DNA of 64,000 nt from Bacteroidota bacterium (GCA_025963715.1 JAOQAG010000049.1:91661-155660); one strand, 5' to 3'; counted from the stretch's first letter, positions 26,831 to 36,163 are shown. Notes: generated by a model not told the origin, from the sequence alone. Numbers and translations: made by a program.

Positions 26831-28936
26831 CTATCTCACGATCATTTTTTTAGTAAATGATTTATCACCATCCACAGTTACTTTCACGAAGTAAATACCA
26901 GCGCTCAATTTAGCGTTGTTTCCAACTGCAAACTGGTGTGCGCCTTCATTTAAATTTCCGTTGAAAACAGTTGTAATTTCTCTTCCCAATACATCAATTA
27001 CTTTAATGTTGATGTTTTGTTTTTGCATCAGGTTAAATGCAATTACCGAATTTTCATCAACCGGGTTCGGATAAATGTTAAAGTCGATGTTGTTTGATAC
27101 CTCATCAATTCCCGCAGAAACAGTTCCGCTGATATTGATATCATCCAGGTAAATGTTGTTACCGCCATCGCTGGTAAAGCGGAACATGTAATACAAATTG
27201 GTTTGTCCTGCATATCCCGCAAGACTGGCCGTTTGTACTATCCAATCAGCAGCAGCCGGTACGTAGTTGCTGGTAGTTGTTCCGGCAGTAGCCAATGCTG
27301 CGCCGGTAATGTTTTTACGCAATGTCCACGACAATCCGCAATTGGTGGAAACATACAATTGCAATTTATCCACGTTGGTGGAAAGGCGGTGTGCCGATGC
27401 AATTTTAAAGGTCATTTGAGGTGCCGTTCCTGCAATAGCGCTCATGTCGATGGATGGCCCGATCAGCTCATCCACGTAAGTAGCGGAGGTGCTCAGGTTG
27501 GTGATCATTACCGATTTAGAACCGGTTGCAGCAGCTGCAGTAGTTGTTACCCAGGTGTTTCCACCCGGTGATTGATTGCGCACCATCCAGTTGGTAGTAG
27601 GAATAGCAGCACCTTCAAATCCTTCCGTGTAAATAATTCCGCTGAAAGATGCCGTGTTTGAATTGACAGTAATATACCCCAGCTTTGTAGCGCTCACAGA
27701 ACCCGAAGCATTTGTTACGGTTAAAGATGCATCGTAAATACCCGGTGTGTTGTATTGGATTACCGGTACCGAATCCGTAGAAGTGGATGGTGTTCCTCCG
27801 GGGAATGTCCAGCTCCAGGCTGTAGGATTTCCGTTCCAGGCAATGTCCGTAAAGGTTAAGCTGGCACCCTGGCAAACCGAGTTGGTCGCATTATCCGTCA
27901 TAAAATCTGCATTACACAGTACAGAAGGAGTGCTTACACCGGTAGCCGTTAAGTTGGAAGTGGTCCACAGGCTGTTGCGCTGGCCGGTTGAACTGGTAAG
28001 CGCATTGCGCATCCGTGTTTTTTGTCCGGCAGTAAACATGTTGGAGCAATAAGCATATTCCATGTAATTCTGAACGTTTTCAATGATTCCGGATGTACAG
28101 GTAGCATCGCTTAACGAGCAGGCAGTGTGCCCTTTTGTAACAGGCGTATCAGTCACACCATCGTCACCGCAGGCAACGCCCGGGTTGTTGGTATTACCCC
28201 ATGTATGCTGTAAATTTAAAAAGTGGCCGATCTCATGCGTTAATGCACGCGATGTGGAAACGTGACCCGTTCCGATGCTTCCGATGTAATCCGATAAGAT
28301 CAACACACCATCAGTGGTAGAAGGAAAAGCAGTTCCCGGTAAATATGCATATCCGGCAACACCTGCAGTACCGATCGTTTTAACGCTCCATACATTCAGG
28401 TATTTGTTTCTTGGCCACGGATTTAATTTTGAACCATCGTCTGCCGAATTGGTCAGGGAAGAAAAAATACGATCGATCCCGTTGGTACAATTTCCGTTCG
28501 GATCTTTTTGCGCCAGGCGGAACTCGATTTCGCAATCAGCAGTAGTGCCTGTAAAAGCAGCAACCACAGCAGTAATGTCCGGGTTTAATTTACGGTAATC
28601 TTCATTCAGGATCCGTACCTCATCCTTGATCTGAGCATCCGAAATGTTTTCCGTACCGTTTTGGTGGAGCACGTGAAATACAATTGGAATGATGTATACC
28701 GGCAGCATTGCTTTTTCATCTTTGCTGTCTTTGTACTGTGTTCTTGCCGCTTGCTGATCAAGCGTTTCGAGGCGGTTTTGTTCAGCAAGATAATCTGCTT
28801 TTAATTGCGGGTTTGCATCTAACGAGCGTCGTACCATTTCATCGGTATAACAGTAATTCGTGTTTTGTGCAAGCAAACTTCCTGTCATTAAAACAGCAAT
28901 TAAGGCGGCACCAGCTGATCGGGTAAACTTTTTCAT
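26831..28936 (-). CDS. Secreted M43-type zinc metalloprotease with T9SS tail
   Basis: A 701-residue secreted protease. The ATG at 28936 (MKKFTRSAGAALIAVLMTG) is preferred to one four codons upstream because it starts the signal peptide ending LLAQ. The catalytic domain (about 80-330) has the extended zinc motif HEIGHFLNLQHTWG at 234-247, with two histidines, the catalytic glutamate and a third histidine, typical of pappalysin/cytophagalysin (M43). A PKD domain follows (about 350-420, GASLTFTDIAWNGNPTAWSW in part), then a MAM/jelly-roll-like domain (about 435-605) and a T9SS type-A tail (IYPNPVDENSVIAFNL). It is probably released to digest extracellular protein. It has its own terminator; no clear promoter was seen. 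Confidence 0.93.
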   Translation of the reverse strand: MKKFTRSAGAALIAVLMTGSLLAQNTNYCYTDEMVRRSLDANPQLKADYLAEQNRLETLDQQAARTQYKDSKDEKAMLPVYIIPIVFHVLHQNGTENISDAQIKDEVRILNEDYRKLNPDITAVVAAFTGTTADCEIEFRLAQKDPNGNCTNGIDRIFSSLTNSADDGSKLNPWPRNKYLNVWSVKTIGTAGVAGYAYLPGTAFPSTTDGVLILSDYIGSIGTGHVSTSRALTHEIGHFLNLQHTWGNTNNPGVACGDDGVTDTPVTKGHTACSLSDATCTSGIIENVQNYMEYAYCSNMFTAGQKTRMRNALTSSTGQRNSLWTTSNLTATGVSTPSVLCNADFMTDNATNSVCQGASLTFTDIAWNGNPTAWSWTFPGGTPSTSTDSVPVIQYNTPGIYDASLTVTNASGSVSATKLGYITVNSNTASFSGIIYTEGFEGAAIPTTNWMVRNQSPGGNTWVTTTAAAATGSKSVMITNLSTSATYVDELIGPSIDMSAIAGTAPQMTFKIASAHRLSTNVDKLQLYVSTNCGLSWTLRKNITGAALATAGTTTSNYVPAAADWIVQTASLAGYAGQTNLYYMFRFTSDGGNNIYLDDINISGTVSAGIDEVSNNIDFNIYPNPVDENSVIAFNLMQKQNINIKVIDVLGREITTVFNGNLNEGAHQFAVGNNAKLSAGIYFVKVTVDGDKSFTKKMIVR

Positions 28937-28987
28937 GGGTTGTAGCATTAAATTAAATTTACATTTGTTTAGAGAGAATTAAAAATC

Positions 28988-29731
28988 TTAATCATAATCT
29001 TTAATGGAAGAGAGAACATGTTTTATGCTACTCAAATTATTTAACAATTTTATATATTTTTCGGAAACGGTCTTAGGATCCGAAAGCTGCTGATTCACTT
29101 TGTAAGCAATAAAATCATCGAGGCGGCTGAAATCCTCTTTTTTTGCCGCTCTGATGCCTTCCTGCATTTCGGTATCCACCACGCCCGGTGCGATCGAAAA
29201 GATCTTAAACCCTTTGTGGATGCTATCCAGCGGATGTTCTGCCCGTACCTGCTGCTCCATATCCACCACACGGCTTACCATGTCCAGTCCGGCCTTTGAT
29301 GCACAGTATACGGACCAGCCGTCGATCGGATTTTTTCCGGCACCGGAACTGATGTTCACGATCACTTTTTCGGCATCCGTAGAATCATAACACTCGATAA
29401 AAGCATTGATCAGCACGCTTGGCGCGATCAAGTTGAGCGTATAATTCTTGATGATCGTATCCGCATCCTTTTGCCCCATTGGTTTAATAAAGCCCAATGC
29501 GCCCGCATTATTGATCAGATATATTTTTTGCGCATTTGCATGCAGCTCAAATTTAAAATCAGCCAGCAGCGTTACATCTGTCAGGTCCAGGTGAAAATGC
29601 CTGTAATTGGCATGTTCAATCGTTTTATTTCTCGAGATCCCGATCACAATATTGGAAGGGTTCTCCAGTAAATGTTCTGCAAATGCTTTTCCGATTCCCC
29701 TGCTCGTGCCGGTTATATAATAGTAATTCAC
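28988..29731 (-). CDS. SDR-family NAD(P)-dependent oxidoreductase
   Basis: A 247-residue classical short-chain dehydrogenase/reductase. It has the dinucleotide motif TGTSRGIG (residues 8-15), the NNAG structural motif (about 74-77), the active-site Ser in NISSGAG (about 126-132) and the catalytic YCASK (about 141-145). The SRGIGKAFAEHLL start and the IAPGVVDTEMQ segment resemble the sepiapterin reductase / benzil reductase branch, so the substrate may be a pteridine or a small dicarbonyl, but this is only similarity by memory. The start is GTG at 29731. It lies between two unrelated genes on the same strand and appears to be a single transcription unit. Confidence 0.87.
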   Translation of the reverse strand: MNYYYITGTSRGIGKAFAEHLLENPSNIVIGISRNKTIEHANYRHFHLDLTDVTLLADFKFELHANAQKIYLINNAGALGFIKPMGQKDADTIIKNYTLNLIAPSVLINAFIECYDSTDAEKVIVNISSGAGKNPIDGWSVYCASKAGLDMVSRVVDMEQQVRAEHPLDSIHKGFKIFSIAPGVVDTEMQEGIRAAKKEDFSRLDDFIAYKVNQQLSDPKTVSEKYIKLLNNLSSIKHVLSSIKDYD

Positions 29732-29775
29732 ACTGTATCAATTTAAAAGGAAGATAAAGCTACTTATTTAAAAAC

Positions 29776-29808
29776 AAAAAAGCAAGAGTTTTTTACGCTC
29801 TTGCTTCT
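29776..29808 (-). terminator. Intrinsic terminator of the trans-sulfuration gene
   Basis: AAGCAAGAG pairs with CTCTTGCTT across TTTTTTACG; on the minus strand it ends in a T6 run. It is about 60 bases after the stop at 29868. Confidence 0.85.
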
Positions 29809-29867
29809 TATTATATCAGCCCTTCCGGATCACCCGAAAGGGAATTTGCACCTGTTTTACTATAAAC

Positions 29868-31025
29868 CTATGCCAGTGCTTGTTTTAAGTCGGCGATCAG
29901 GTCCTCAATGTCTTCAATTCCCACGCTCAAACGCAGTAATGATTCCACCACACCGGCCTTGTCACGCTCCTCTTTCGGGATAGAAGCATGGGTCATGGTT
30001 GCAGGGTGGTTGATCAGCGATTCCACGCCACCCAGCGATTCCGCCAGCGAAAACACCTTCATGCTGGAAGCGATCTTAAAGGCATCTTCCTGTTTGTTTC
30101 CTTTTAATGAAAAGGAGATCATACCGCCAAAATCACGCATTTGCTTTTTGGCAATGTCGTGGTTATGACTGTCGGGAAAGCCCGGCCAATATAATTTATC
30201 GATTTTCGGATGTGTTTTTAAAAACTCGGCCACTTTGCGCCCGTTATAACAATGGCGCTCCATGCGGATGTGCAGCGTTTTGATCCCGCGCAATACCAAA
30301 AAACTGTCCTGCGGCCCCGGTGTTGCACCGCAGCTGTTGTGGATGAATGCTAATTGTGTGTACAGGTTTTCGTCGCTCAGGCACAAAGCACCCATGATCA
30401 CATCGCTATGGCCACCTAAATATTTTGTTACCGAATGCATCACAATATCCGCTCCAAGCGCCAGCGGATTTTGCAAATAAGGCGATGCAAATGTATTATC
30501 CACAGCACAAATTAATTTATGCTCTTTTGCAATTTTTGCACAGGCTTCAATATCAATGATCTGCATGGTAGGATTGGTAGGGGTTTCCAGCCAGATCATT
30601 TTTGTATGCTCATTGATGTATTTTCTCACGTTGTTGGCATCCTTCATATCAATGAAATGAAATTTGATGCCAAAATTGGCAAATACTTTTGTGAACATGC
30701 GGTATGTTCCGCCATACAGATCATCACCGGTGATCACTTCATCGCCGGGACGCAATAATTTTGCAACGGCATCAATAGCGCCCATTCCGGAGGAAAAACA
30801 CAAGCCGTATTTAGCGCCTTCCAGTGCTGCAATGCATTTTTCGAGCGCAGTACGCGTTGGGTTTTTACCGCGTGCATACGCGTAACCTTTGTGGTTACCC
30901 GGACTTTCCTGGGTGTATGTAGAAGTTTGATAGATCGGGGTCATGATCGCTCCCGTTGTTGGATCAGGCTCTTGCCCTGCATGGATTGCTTTGGTTCCAA
31001 AGCCTGTATTTTTAAAGTCTGCCAT
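29868..31025 (-). CDS. PLP-dependent trans-sulfuration enzyme (cystathionine gamma-synthase/lyase)
   Basis: A 385-residue Cys/Met-metabolism PLP enzyme. The Schiff-base lysine is Lys201 in HSVTKYLGGHSD, and the family motifs YQTSTYTQ (about 32-39), YARGKNPTRTALE (50-62) and AESLGGVESLINHPA near 325-340 are intact. It interconverts homoserine esters or cystathionine with cysteine/homocysteine in the cytoplasm. Sequence alone does not separate cystathionine gamma-synthase (metB), gamma-lyase (mccB) and O-acetylhomoserine sulfhydrylase with certainty; length and the ESLGG motif favour the synthase/lyase group. It has its own terminator and a TACCTTTG minus-7 element 20 bases upstream of the ATG. 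Its cofactor is made via PdxJ, encoded at 45815. Confidence 0.93.
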   Translation of the reverse strand: MADFKNTGFGTKAIHAGQEPDPTTGAIMTPIYQTSTYTQESPGNHKGYAYARGKNPTRTALEKCIAALEGAKYGLCFSSGMGAIDAVAKLLRPGDEVITGDDLYGGTYRMFTKVFANFGIKFHFIDMKDANNVRKYINEHTKMIWLETPTNPTMQIIDIEACAKIAKEHKLICAVDNTFASPYLQNPLALGADIVMHSVTKYLGGHSDVIMGALCLSDENLYTQLAFIHNSCGATPGPQDSFLVLRGIKTLHIRMERHCYNGRKVAEFLKTHPKIDKLYWPGFPDSHNHDIAKKQMRDFGGMISFSLKGNKQEDAFKIASSMKVFSLAESLGGVESLINHPATMTHASIPKEERDKAGVVESLLRLSVGIEDIEDLIADLKQALA

Positions 31026-31044
31026 TGTTTTAAAATTTGAATGC

Positions 31045-31052
31045 CAAAGGTA
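31045..31052 (-). promoter_or_regulatory. Putative minus-7 element of the trans-sulfuration gene
   Basis: The minus strand reads TACCTTTG (TAnnTTTG) 19 bases ahead of the ATG at 31025. No matching TTTG was found at minus-33. Confidence 0.45.
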
Positions 31053-31389
31053 ATAAATTAGTAATTAGTCCTGAGTAATTAGTCGTTAGATTGGGTGGAA
31101 AAAAGAAGTAGGATTTAGGAATTGGGATTTAGGATTTTGCTGTGTATTTTTACCACTAAGGCAAAAGAAAAAAGAAGTAGACAAGGAAAAAGAAGTAGAC
31201 AAGGAAAAAAAATAGACAATAGACAAAAAAGGAAGAAAATAAATCCGCTTCATCCGCAAGATCCGTGTTCCATCACACAGCACATTCCTAATTCCTTAAT
31301 CCCAATTCCTGAATAATCATTAGTACATAAATAGATTTAGTACATAAATAGATTAACGTTTTTTAATATTTCCATAAATCCCTTTTCTG
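31053..31389. other. Gene-free stretch with dispersed words
   Basis: No gene is visible. It contains a TAGTAATTAGTCCTGAGTAA word (its complement recurs near 46690), AGGATTTAGGAATTGGGATT (also, inverted, in the 21197-21370 duplication), a short tandem AAAGAAGTAGACAAGG (two and a half copies, 31170-31215) and a tandem ATTTAGTACATAAATAG near 31320-31352. Confidence 0.6.
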
Positions 31390-31397
31390 TATCTTTG
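31390..31397 (+). promoter_or_regulatory. Putative minus-7 element, nearly leaderless
   Basis: TATCTTTG (TAnnTTTG) ends only 8 bases before the ATG at 31406, so the transcript would begin at or a few bases before the start codon. No good minus-33 match is present. Confidence 0.45.
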
Positions 31398-31405
31398 TAT
31401 TCTCA

Positions 31406-31807
31406 ATGAAAACGATCCAAAAAATAACATCCATTTTTTTAGCGGCACTTTTTTTAGTGTCCAGTCTTGGCTTTACCGCCAATAGGATGATGTGCATGAA
31501 AAGCGGCCGGATCAAATTTTCATTGGTGCATGAGAAAGAATGCTGCCCTGAAACAAAATCAGGCATCCCGGTTGTAAAAGAAAAATGCTGCGAAGTATTG
31601 AACAGCGATTTTCATTTGCCCGACTTTCAAAACACACAAAAATCAACGATCGGGCAACCGCTGGATTTTGTTTTTCTTTTTATTCATTCCGGTTTTTCAT
31701 ACCGTGCAGTTGCATCGTCGCAACCATTGGCAATTTCATTTGCCGATCTTCCTCCGCCTGTATCCGGGCGCACATTGCTCACATTTATTTCCACATTTCT
31801 CATTTGA
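31406..31807 (+). CDS. Small Cys-rich exported protein (HYC_CC_PP-like)
   Basis: A 133-residue protein with an N-terminal signal/anchor segment (ITSIFLAALFLVSSLGF) and a motif series typical of a small Bacteroidota family found beside metal-related TonB receptors: a single Cys (MMCMKSG), then HEKECCPE, then EKCCE, and DLPPP near the C-terminus. The paired cysteines and histidine suggest metal or thiol chemistry in the periplasm; the biochemical role is not established. The TonB-receptor ATG follows 81 bases downstream and both probably share the promoter at 31390. The C-terminal 25 residues are hydrophobic (RTLLTFISTFLI) and could anchor the protein. Confidence 0.75.
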   Translation: MKTIQKITSIFLAALFLVSSLGFTANRMMCMKSGRIKFSLVHEKECCPETKSGIPVVKEKCCEVLNSDFHLPDFQNTQKSTIGQPLDFVFLFIHSGFSYRAVASSQPLAISFADLPPPVSGRTLLTFISTFLI

Positions 31808-31888
31808 TTTTTTGATTCATTACGATCAAACGCAACAGGCTGTGTAGCTTGTTGAAATGATGTTTTGTTAATTATCAAAAAAAATAAA

Positions 31889-34108
31889 ATGAACCGGATA
31901 TTCCATATACTGATCCTGTTCCTGTTTGTTTCACCGGCATTCGCGCAACAAATCAATGGCGTAGTTTCTGGTACAAACGAGAAAGGAATAACAGAAGCCT
32001 TACCAGGCGCAAACGTCTATTGGCAGGGAACAACCGTTGGTGCGGCTACCGATGCCAACGGACTTTTTAACCTTCCGCCTCCGCAAAATCTTCCTGCAAA
32101 ACTCATCATCAGCATGGTGGGTTATACCAGCGATACAATGCTTGTATCAGCAATCGCGCAAAGCGATTTTAAAATTATTTTAAAAAATAGTGTGATGCTC
32201 AACACTGTTAACATCGTTGAAAAACAAAACACAAGCATGTATTCCACGATGAAACCGATCGGAACAGAAATGATCAGCGGAAAAGAATTACTGAAAGCGG
32301 CCTGTTGTAATTTATCGGAAAGTTTCAGCACCAATGCATCGGTGGATGTGGCATTTACGGATGCTGTTTCCGGTGCAAAAAAAATCCAGATGCTTGGTTT
32401 GGATGGAGTGTATACGCAAATCCTTTCGGAGAATATGCCTATGCTGCGTGGGCTTTCAGCTGCTTACGGATTAAATTACATTCCGGGTACCTGGATCGAA
32501 AGCATGATGGTAACAAAAGGAACGGGTTCTGTTGTGAACGGTTATGAAAGCATTTCGGGACAGATCAACCTGGAGTTTTTAAAACCCGAGAAACAAAAAG
32601 AACGCTTTTTTATTAACCTGTATGGCAATTTGAACGGTAGGGCCGAAGCGAATGTACACGCAGCAAAAAAACTGAACGAAAAATGGAGCACGCTTTTATT
32701 TACACATTCCAGCTCTAATTTTTTAAAGCAGGATCTGAACAAGGATGGTTTCCTGGATATGCCGCTCACGCAGCAATACAATGTATTTAACCGCTGGGAT
32801 TATCACAATCAGAAAAATTTTGAAGCGCAGTTTGGAGTAAAAGCATTGTATGATAATCGCCAGGGCGGACAAACAAATTTTGATCCGCGCACCGATCGTG
32901 GAACTACCAAGGCCTACGGAATTGGTGTTACCACAAGGCAGGCGGAGTATTTTACCAAAACCGGATTTATGTTTCCTTCCACGCCTTACAAAAGTATTGG
33001 GATTCAAACGTCCGGGAAATGGACGCAGCAGGACATGTATTTCGGTTTGAGAAAATACACAGGCGAGCAAAAAAATTTCTACCTGAATGCGATCTATGCA
33101 AATATCATTCACACCACCGATCACAAGTACAAAGTGGGTGTAAGTTATTTGCTGGATGATTATAAGGAGCGTTTCAACGATTCGGCTTTTGCCCGTACGG
33201 AAAGCGTTCCCGGAGTTTTTGCAGAATACACTTACACGCACGCGGAGAATTTTTCGCTGGTGGCGGGTGCGCGTGCGGATTATCATAATCTGTACGGGAT
33301 GTTTTACACACCGCGATTGCACCTGCGTTACAACGTAACCAAAAAAACAACGCTGCGTTTATCGGGCGGCAGAGGATTCCGCACCGGTAATGTATTTGTG
33401 GAAAATCAATCGGTGTTTGCCAGCTCGCGCGAAGTGGTGATCAAAGAAAAATTAAAGCCGGAGATCGCCTGGAATTATGGGATCAGCGCCAACCAGGCAT
33501 TTAAATTGTTTGGCAACGATGCGTTTGTAAATGTGGATTTTTTCAGAACGGATTTTCAGAACCAGATCATTGTGGATCTTGATCAGGATGTGCACAAAGT
33601 GGTTTTTTATAATCTGGATGGCAAATCATATTCGCATAGTTTGCAGGTGGATGTAGGCATGGAGCCGCTGGAAGAATTTGCGGTAAAGCTTGCGTATAAA
33701 TGGTACGATGTAAAAACCACGTATGATCACCAGCTGCTGGATAAGCCATACGGTCCGCAACACCGCGTGATGCTTAATCTTTCGTATGCTACCTACATGG
33801 AGATCTGGCGGTTTGATTTTACGACTAACTGGTTTGGCTCCAGCCGGATCCCTTCCACAGTGGGGAACTCCGAAGAATTCCGTTTGCCAACGCGATCGAA
33901 AAGTTATTTTTTAGTACAGGCACAGATCACAAAAAAATTCAGGAAACTGGAAACGTATGTGGGTTGTGAGAACATTCTCAATTTTACACAACCTCATCCG
34001 GTGATGGCTGCCAATGATCCGTTCGGAAAAAATTTCGATGCCTCGATGGTGTATGCGCCGATAGAAGGGCGGGTGGTTTATTTTGGCGTACGAATGAATA
34101 TTAAATAG
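31889..34108 (+). CDS. TonB-dependent outer-membrane receptor (probable metal uptake)
   Basis: A 739-residue receptor. The ATG at 31889 starts the signal peptide MNRIFHILILFLFVSPAFAQ; the frame opens eight codons earlier without purpose. A carboxypeptidase-regulatory-like domain (about 22-105) precedes the plug (about 120-225, with AACCNLSESF and the GTGSVVNGYESISGQINLE strand) and a 22-strand barrel ending GVRMNIK. The CC in the plug, the upstream Cys-rich protein and the downstream HMA-domain protein point to a metal, most simply copper, as substrate or regulator; this is inference from context. It is shorter than SusC-type receptors and has no SusD partner, so glycan uptake is unlikely. 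Confidence 0.9.
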   Translation: MNRIFHILILFLFVSPAFAQQINGVVSGTNEKGITEALPGANVYWQGTTVGAATDANGLFNLPPPQNLPAKLIISMVGYTSDTMLVSAIAQSDFKIILKNSVMLNTVNIVEKQNTSMYSTMKPIGTEMISGKELLKAACCNLSESFSTNASVDVAFTDAVSGAKKIQMLGLDGVYTQILSENMPMLRGLSAAYGLNYIPGTWIESMMVTKGTGSVVNGYESISGQINLEFLKPEKQKERFFINLYGNLNGRAEANVHAAKKLNEKWSTLLFTHSSSNFLKQDLNKDGFLDMPLTQQYNVFNRWDYHNQKNFEAQFGVKALYDNRQGGQTNFDPRTDRGTTKAYGIGVTTRQAEYFTKTGFMFPSTPYKSIGIQTSGKWTQQDMYFGLRKYTGEQKNFYLNAIYANIIHTTDHKYKVGVSYLLDDYKERFNDSAFARTESVPGVFAEYTYTHAENFSLVAGARADYHNLYGMFYTPRLHLRYNVTKKTTLRLSGGRGFRTGNVFVENQSVFASSREVVIKEKLKPEIAWNYGISANQAFKLFGNDAFVNVDFFRTDFQNQIIVDLDQDVHKVVFYNLDGKSYSHSLQVDVGMEPLEEFAVKLAYKWYDVKTTYDHQLLDKPYGPQHRVMLNLSYATYMEIWRFDFTTNWFGSSRIPSTVGNSEEFRLPTRSKSYFLVQAQITKKFRKLETYVGCENILNFTQPHPVMAANDPFGKNFDASMVYAPIEGRVVYFGVRMNIK

Positions 34109-34278
34109 TACAGATAGCGAACAGGAACGCCCTTCGACAGGCTCAGGATGACAACGAATCTATGTGGTTACAAATTACGAATCAATACAAATTTACAAAT
34201 CTGTGTGTTTATTGTGTTGAAATGCGATTGTAAAGAATTTATAAAATAATTAAATCCAAATTTTAAAAAATAGAAATC

Positions 34279-34635
34279 ATGAAAAATAAAAGATCAATTT
34301 TAGCAGCAGTAGTCATGTTTGTATTGTTTGCAGCATCTGCGAAAGCTCAAAACAACACAGCAGAATTAAAAATAAAAACATCCGCTACCTGCGAGATGTG
34401 CAAAGCCACGATCGAAAAATACATGGCTTTTGAAAAAGGAGTAAAAAAATCGGAGCTGGATGTTGCTTCCAAAATATTAACGGTAACCTATAATCCACAG
34501 AAAACAACGCCGGAAAAACTCAGGATCGCGGTTTCAAAAAGCGGCTATGATGCGGATGATGTAAAAGCTGATCCGAAAGCATTTGCAAAACTCGAAGAGT
34601 GCTGCAGAAAGGGACAGGTGTGTACCGTGAAGTGA
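34279..34635 (+). CDS. Periplasmic heavy-metal-associated (HMA) domain protein
   Basis: A 118-residue protein with signal peptide (about 1-24, ending SAKAQ) and one HMA ferredoxin-like fold (about 29-95). The metal-binding CxxC is Cys38-Glu-Met-Cys41 (SATCEMCKATIEKYM), and the C-terminus adds LEECCRKGQVC, which could supply extra thiolates. The domain matches copper chaperones and the N-terminal domains of copper ATPases. A paralogue with the same layout lies at 36164. It follows the TonB receptor by 170 bases of repeat-containing DNA (a word V fragment joined to CCCTTCGACAGGCTCAGG), so co-transcription is uncertain. Confidence 0.9.
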   Translation: MKNKRSILAAVVMFVLFAASAKAQNNTAELKIKTSATCEMCKATIEKYMAFEKGVKKSELDVASKILTVTYNPQKTTPEKLRIAVSKSGYDADDVKADPKAFAKLEECCRKGQVCTVK

Positions 34636-34717
34636 TGGAGGATTTAGGAATTGGGATTCAGGATTTTGTGCTGCGTGTGATGTAATTATTCAGTATGCCT
34701 TTCCCGACTGTCTTAGG

Positions 34718-35377
34718 CTAAAGCTGTTTAAAATTTTCTATGTCCTTATAAAACGCAATTGCTTTCATAACAGACTTTCCGCCCGAACCTTCAATTAAAG
34801 TTTTTACCCACTTTTTATTAGCATTCTCCGGAGTCTGGTTTTTGTAAAGCCAATAAGCCAGGTATGTAAATGAAGCAGTCAGGAAAAATTGGAAGACAAT
34901 ATAACCCCAGCTTACTGAATACGGAAACCATTTGTCACTCAAATAAAATGTTGTCCATAAAGGGAATTGTAAAACCATAAAACGGCTGTGTTGCAATATG
35001 GATACTTGTAGTTTGGTTAATTTTTCCTGTATCTCTGTGATGCTCCCGTTATAATCAATGTTATTGGTCCAGATCAAATGTTTAATATAGTCGTACAGCG
35101 CTTTTATATTGATTAAAAATATAGCACCAATAGAAACGATAAAATAATTTGCTGCGGAAGAATAATGCGAAATCGCATAGAATAGAACCAGGCCCAATAA
35201 AATCAAATAAATAATTGCTATTATAATTCCTCTTGTTTTGAACCGGATTAAGGATCGTAATGCAAACTCAGCTTTTTGAGTAATTACTTCTTTTAGAAGT
35301 TGTTTGTTAATTACCAATGACTGATCAATTTTTTCGTACTGTTCTTTCCATAAAAGAACAAAATTTGCTTCTTCCAT
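34718..35377 (-). CDS. Membrane protein partnered with ECF sigma factor
   Basis: A 219-residue protein with a soluble N-terminal helix pair (about 1-45) and four hydrophobic segments (about 50-72, 75-97, 140-155 and 160-180). It starts 5 bases after the stop of the ECF sigma gene, so translation is probably coupled. Small membrane proteins in this position in Bacteroidota often serve as anti-sigma factors or as co-expressed membrane proteins of unknown role; I see no classical anti-sigma (ASD, zinc) motif, so the anti-sigma role is only inferred. The local base composition is more A+T-rich than that of flanking genes. Confidence 0.7.
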   Translation of the reverse strand: MEEANFVLLWKEQYEKIDQSLVINKQLLKEVITQKAEFALRSLIRFKTRGIIIAIIYLILLGLVLFYAISHYSSAANYFIVSIGAIFLINIKALYDYIKHLIWTNNIDYNGSITEIQEKLTKLQVSILQHSRFMVLQFPLWTTFYLSDKWFPYSVSWGYIVFQFFLTASFTYLAYWLYKNQTPENANKKWVKTLIEGSGGKSVMKAIAFYKDIENFKQL

Positions 35378-35382
35378 AAAAT

Positions 35383-35886
35383 TTATATTTGTGAAAATTT
35401 TTGCTTTAAAACCGTTTTTATTCTCCCAATCTTGGTGGCTACGTTTGTTTCAGTAATACCAATAATTTCTGCCATCTCTTTGTGGCTTTTTTCTTCCAGG
35501 TAAAGTAACATCAGTGCCTTGTCAAGCTCTTTTAATTCAGAAATAAACCGGGTCAAAAAAACGGCGTTTTGTTCTGTTTCTTTATTATCCTGAAAATCAG
35601 CTACGTTGAATATACTCTCCGAAAATGGGGCATTAATTTTATTCCTTGACTTTTCTTTACGATAAAACGAAATAGCAACATTTAATGAGATCCGGTAAAT
35701 CCAGGTCGAGTGTTTAAATTGTTCATCATAAGTTTCAAATGATTTCCATAATTTTAAAATAATCTCCTGAACAAGGTCTTTTCTGTCCTCCATGTCTTTA
35801 CAAAATGATTTTGCTACTTTGTAAATAATACCTTTATTTGACTCAATAACTGAGAGAAAAGATTCGTATTTGTCATTTATTGTCAT
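35383..35886 (-). CDS. ECF-type RNA polymerase sigma factor
   Basis: A 167-residue sigma-70-family factor of the extracytoplasmic-function group. Region 2 lies at about 18-85 (CKDMEDRKDLVQEIILKLWK, then STWIYRISLNVAISFYRK) and region 4 at about 110-165, with its helix-turn-helix in KSHKEMAEIIGITETNVATKIGRIK (quoted in part: EMAEIIGITETNVATKI). I start at the ATG at 35886; the longer frame uses a TTG three codons upstream. It is followed 5 bases later by a small membrane protein. Its position between two HMA genes suggests a role in metal or envelope stress, without direct proof. Confidence 0.9.
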   Translation of the reverse strand: MTINDKYESFLSVIESNKGIIYKVAKSFCKDMEDRKDLVQEIILKLWKSFETYDEQFKHSTWIYRISLNVAISFYRKEKSRNKINAPFSESIFNVADFQDNKETEQNAVFLTRFISELKELDKALMLLYLEEKSHKEMAEIIGITETNVATKIGRIKTVLKQKFSQI

Positions 35887-36039
35887 TCTCTCCAATTATA
35901 GGATTTCTTGTTTGCCTTTCTTAATTATACGCATAACAAGCTTAAATATCACAGCTGGCGCAAAATTTTTTGTAAGCAAAATGTCGGGAAACGGCTGAAC
36001 TAATCTCCAGGAAGTACATCAATCACAGATTCGCAGTTT

Positions 36040-36084
36040 CGTTCCTGTTCCTGCCCGAATCGTTCAGGCGGGCGTTATCCGCAC
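36040..36084 (+). repeat. Word V interrupted by palindrome F
   Basis: CGTTCCTGTT (36040-36049) and CGTTATCCGCAC (36073-36084) are the two halves of word V, separated by palindrome F (36050-36072). Palindrome and insertion point are identical to the inverted copy at 6417-6461. Confidence 0.85.
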
Positions 36085-36124
36085 TTCTTGATCCGCACTT
36101 CTTGTTTTTTGTATGTTTTACCTG

Positions 36125-36132
36125 TATCTTTA
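36125..36132 (+). promoter_or_regulatory. Putative minus-7 element of the HMA/carbonic anhydrase pair
   Basis: TATCTTTA differs from TAnnTTTG at one base; TTGT lies 19 bases upstream as a weak minus-33 element. The ATG is 31 bases downstream. Confidence 0.45.
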
Positions 36133-36163
36133 CGTTTAATAAATCTTTTAAAAAAAATCAAAA

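Noticed and set aside
32723..33322. A 199-codon minus-strand frame inside the metal-type TonB receptor
   Set aside because: Antisense to a clear receptor; Ile/Arg/Cys-rich shadow composition, no signal peptide or motif.
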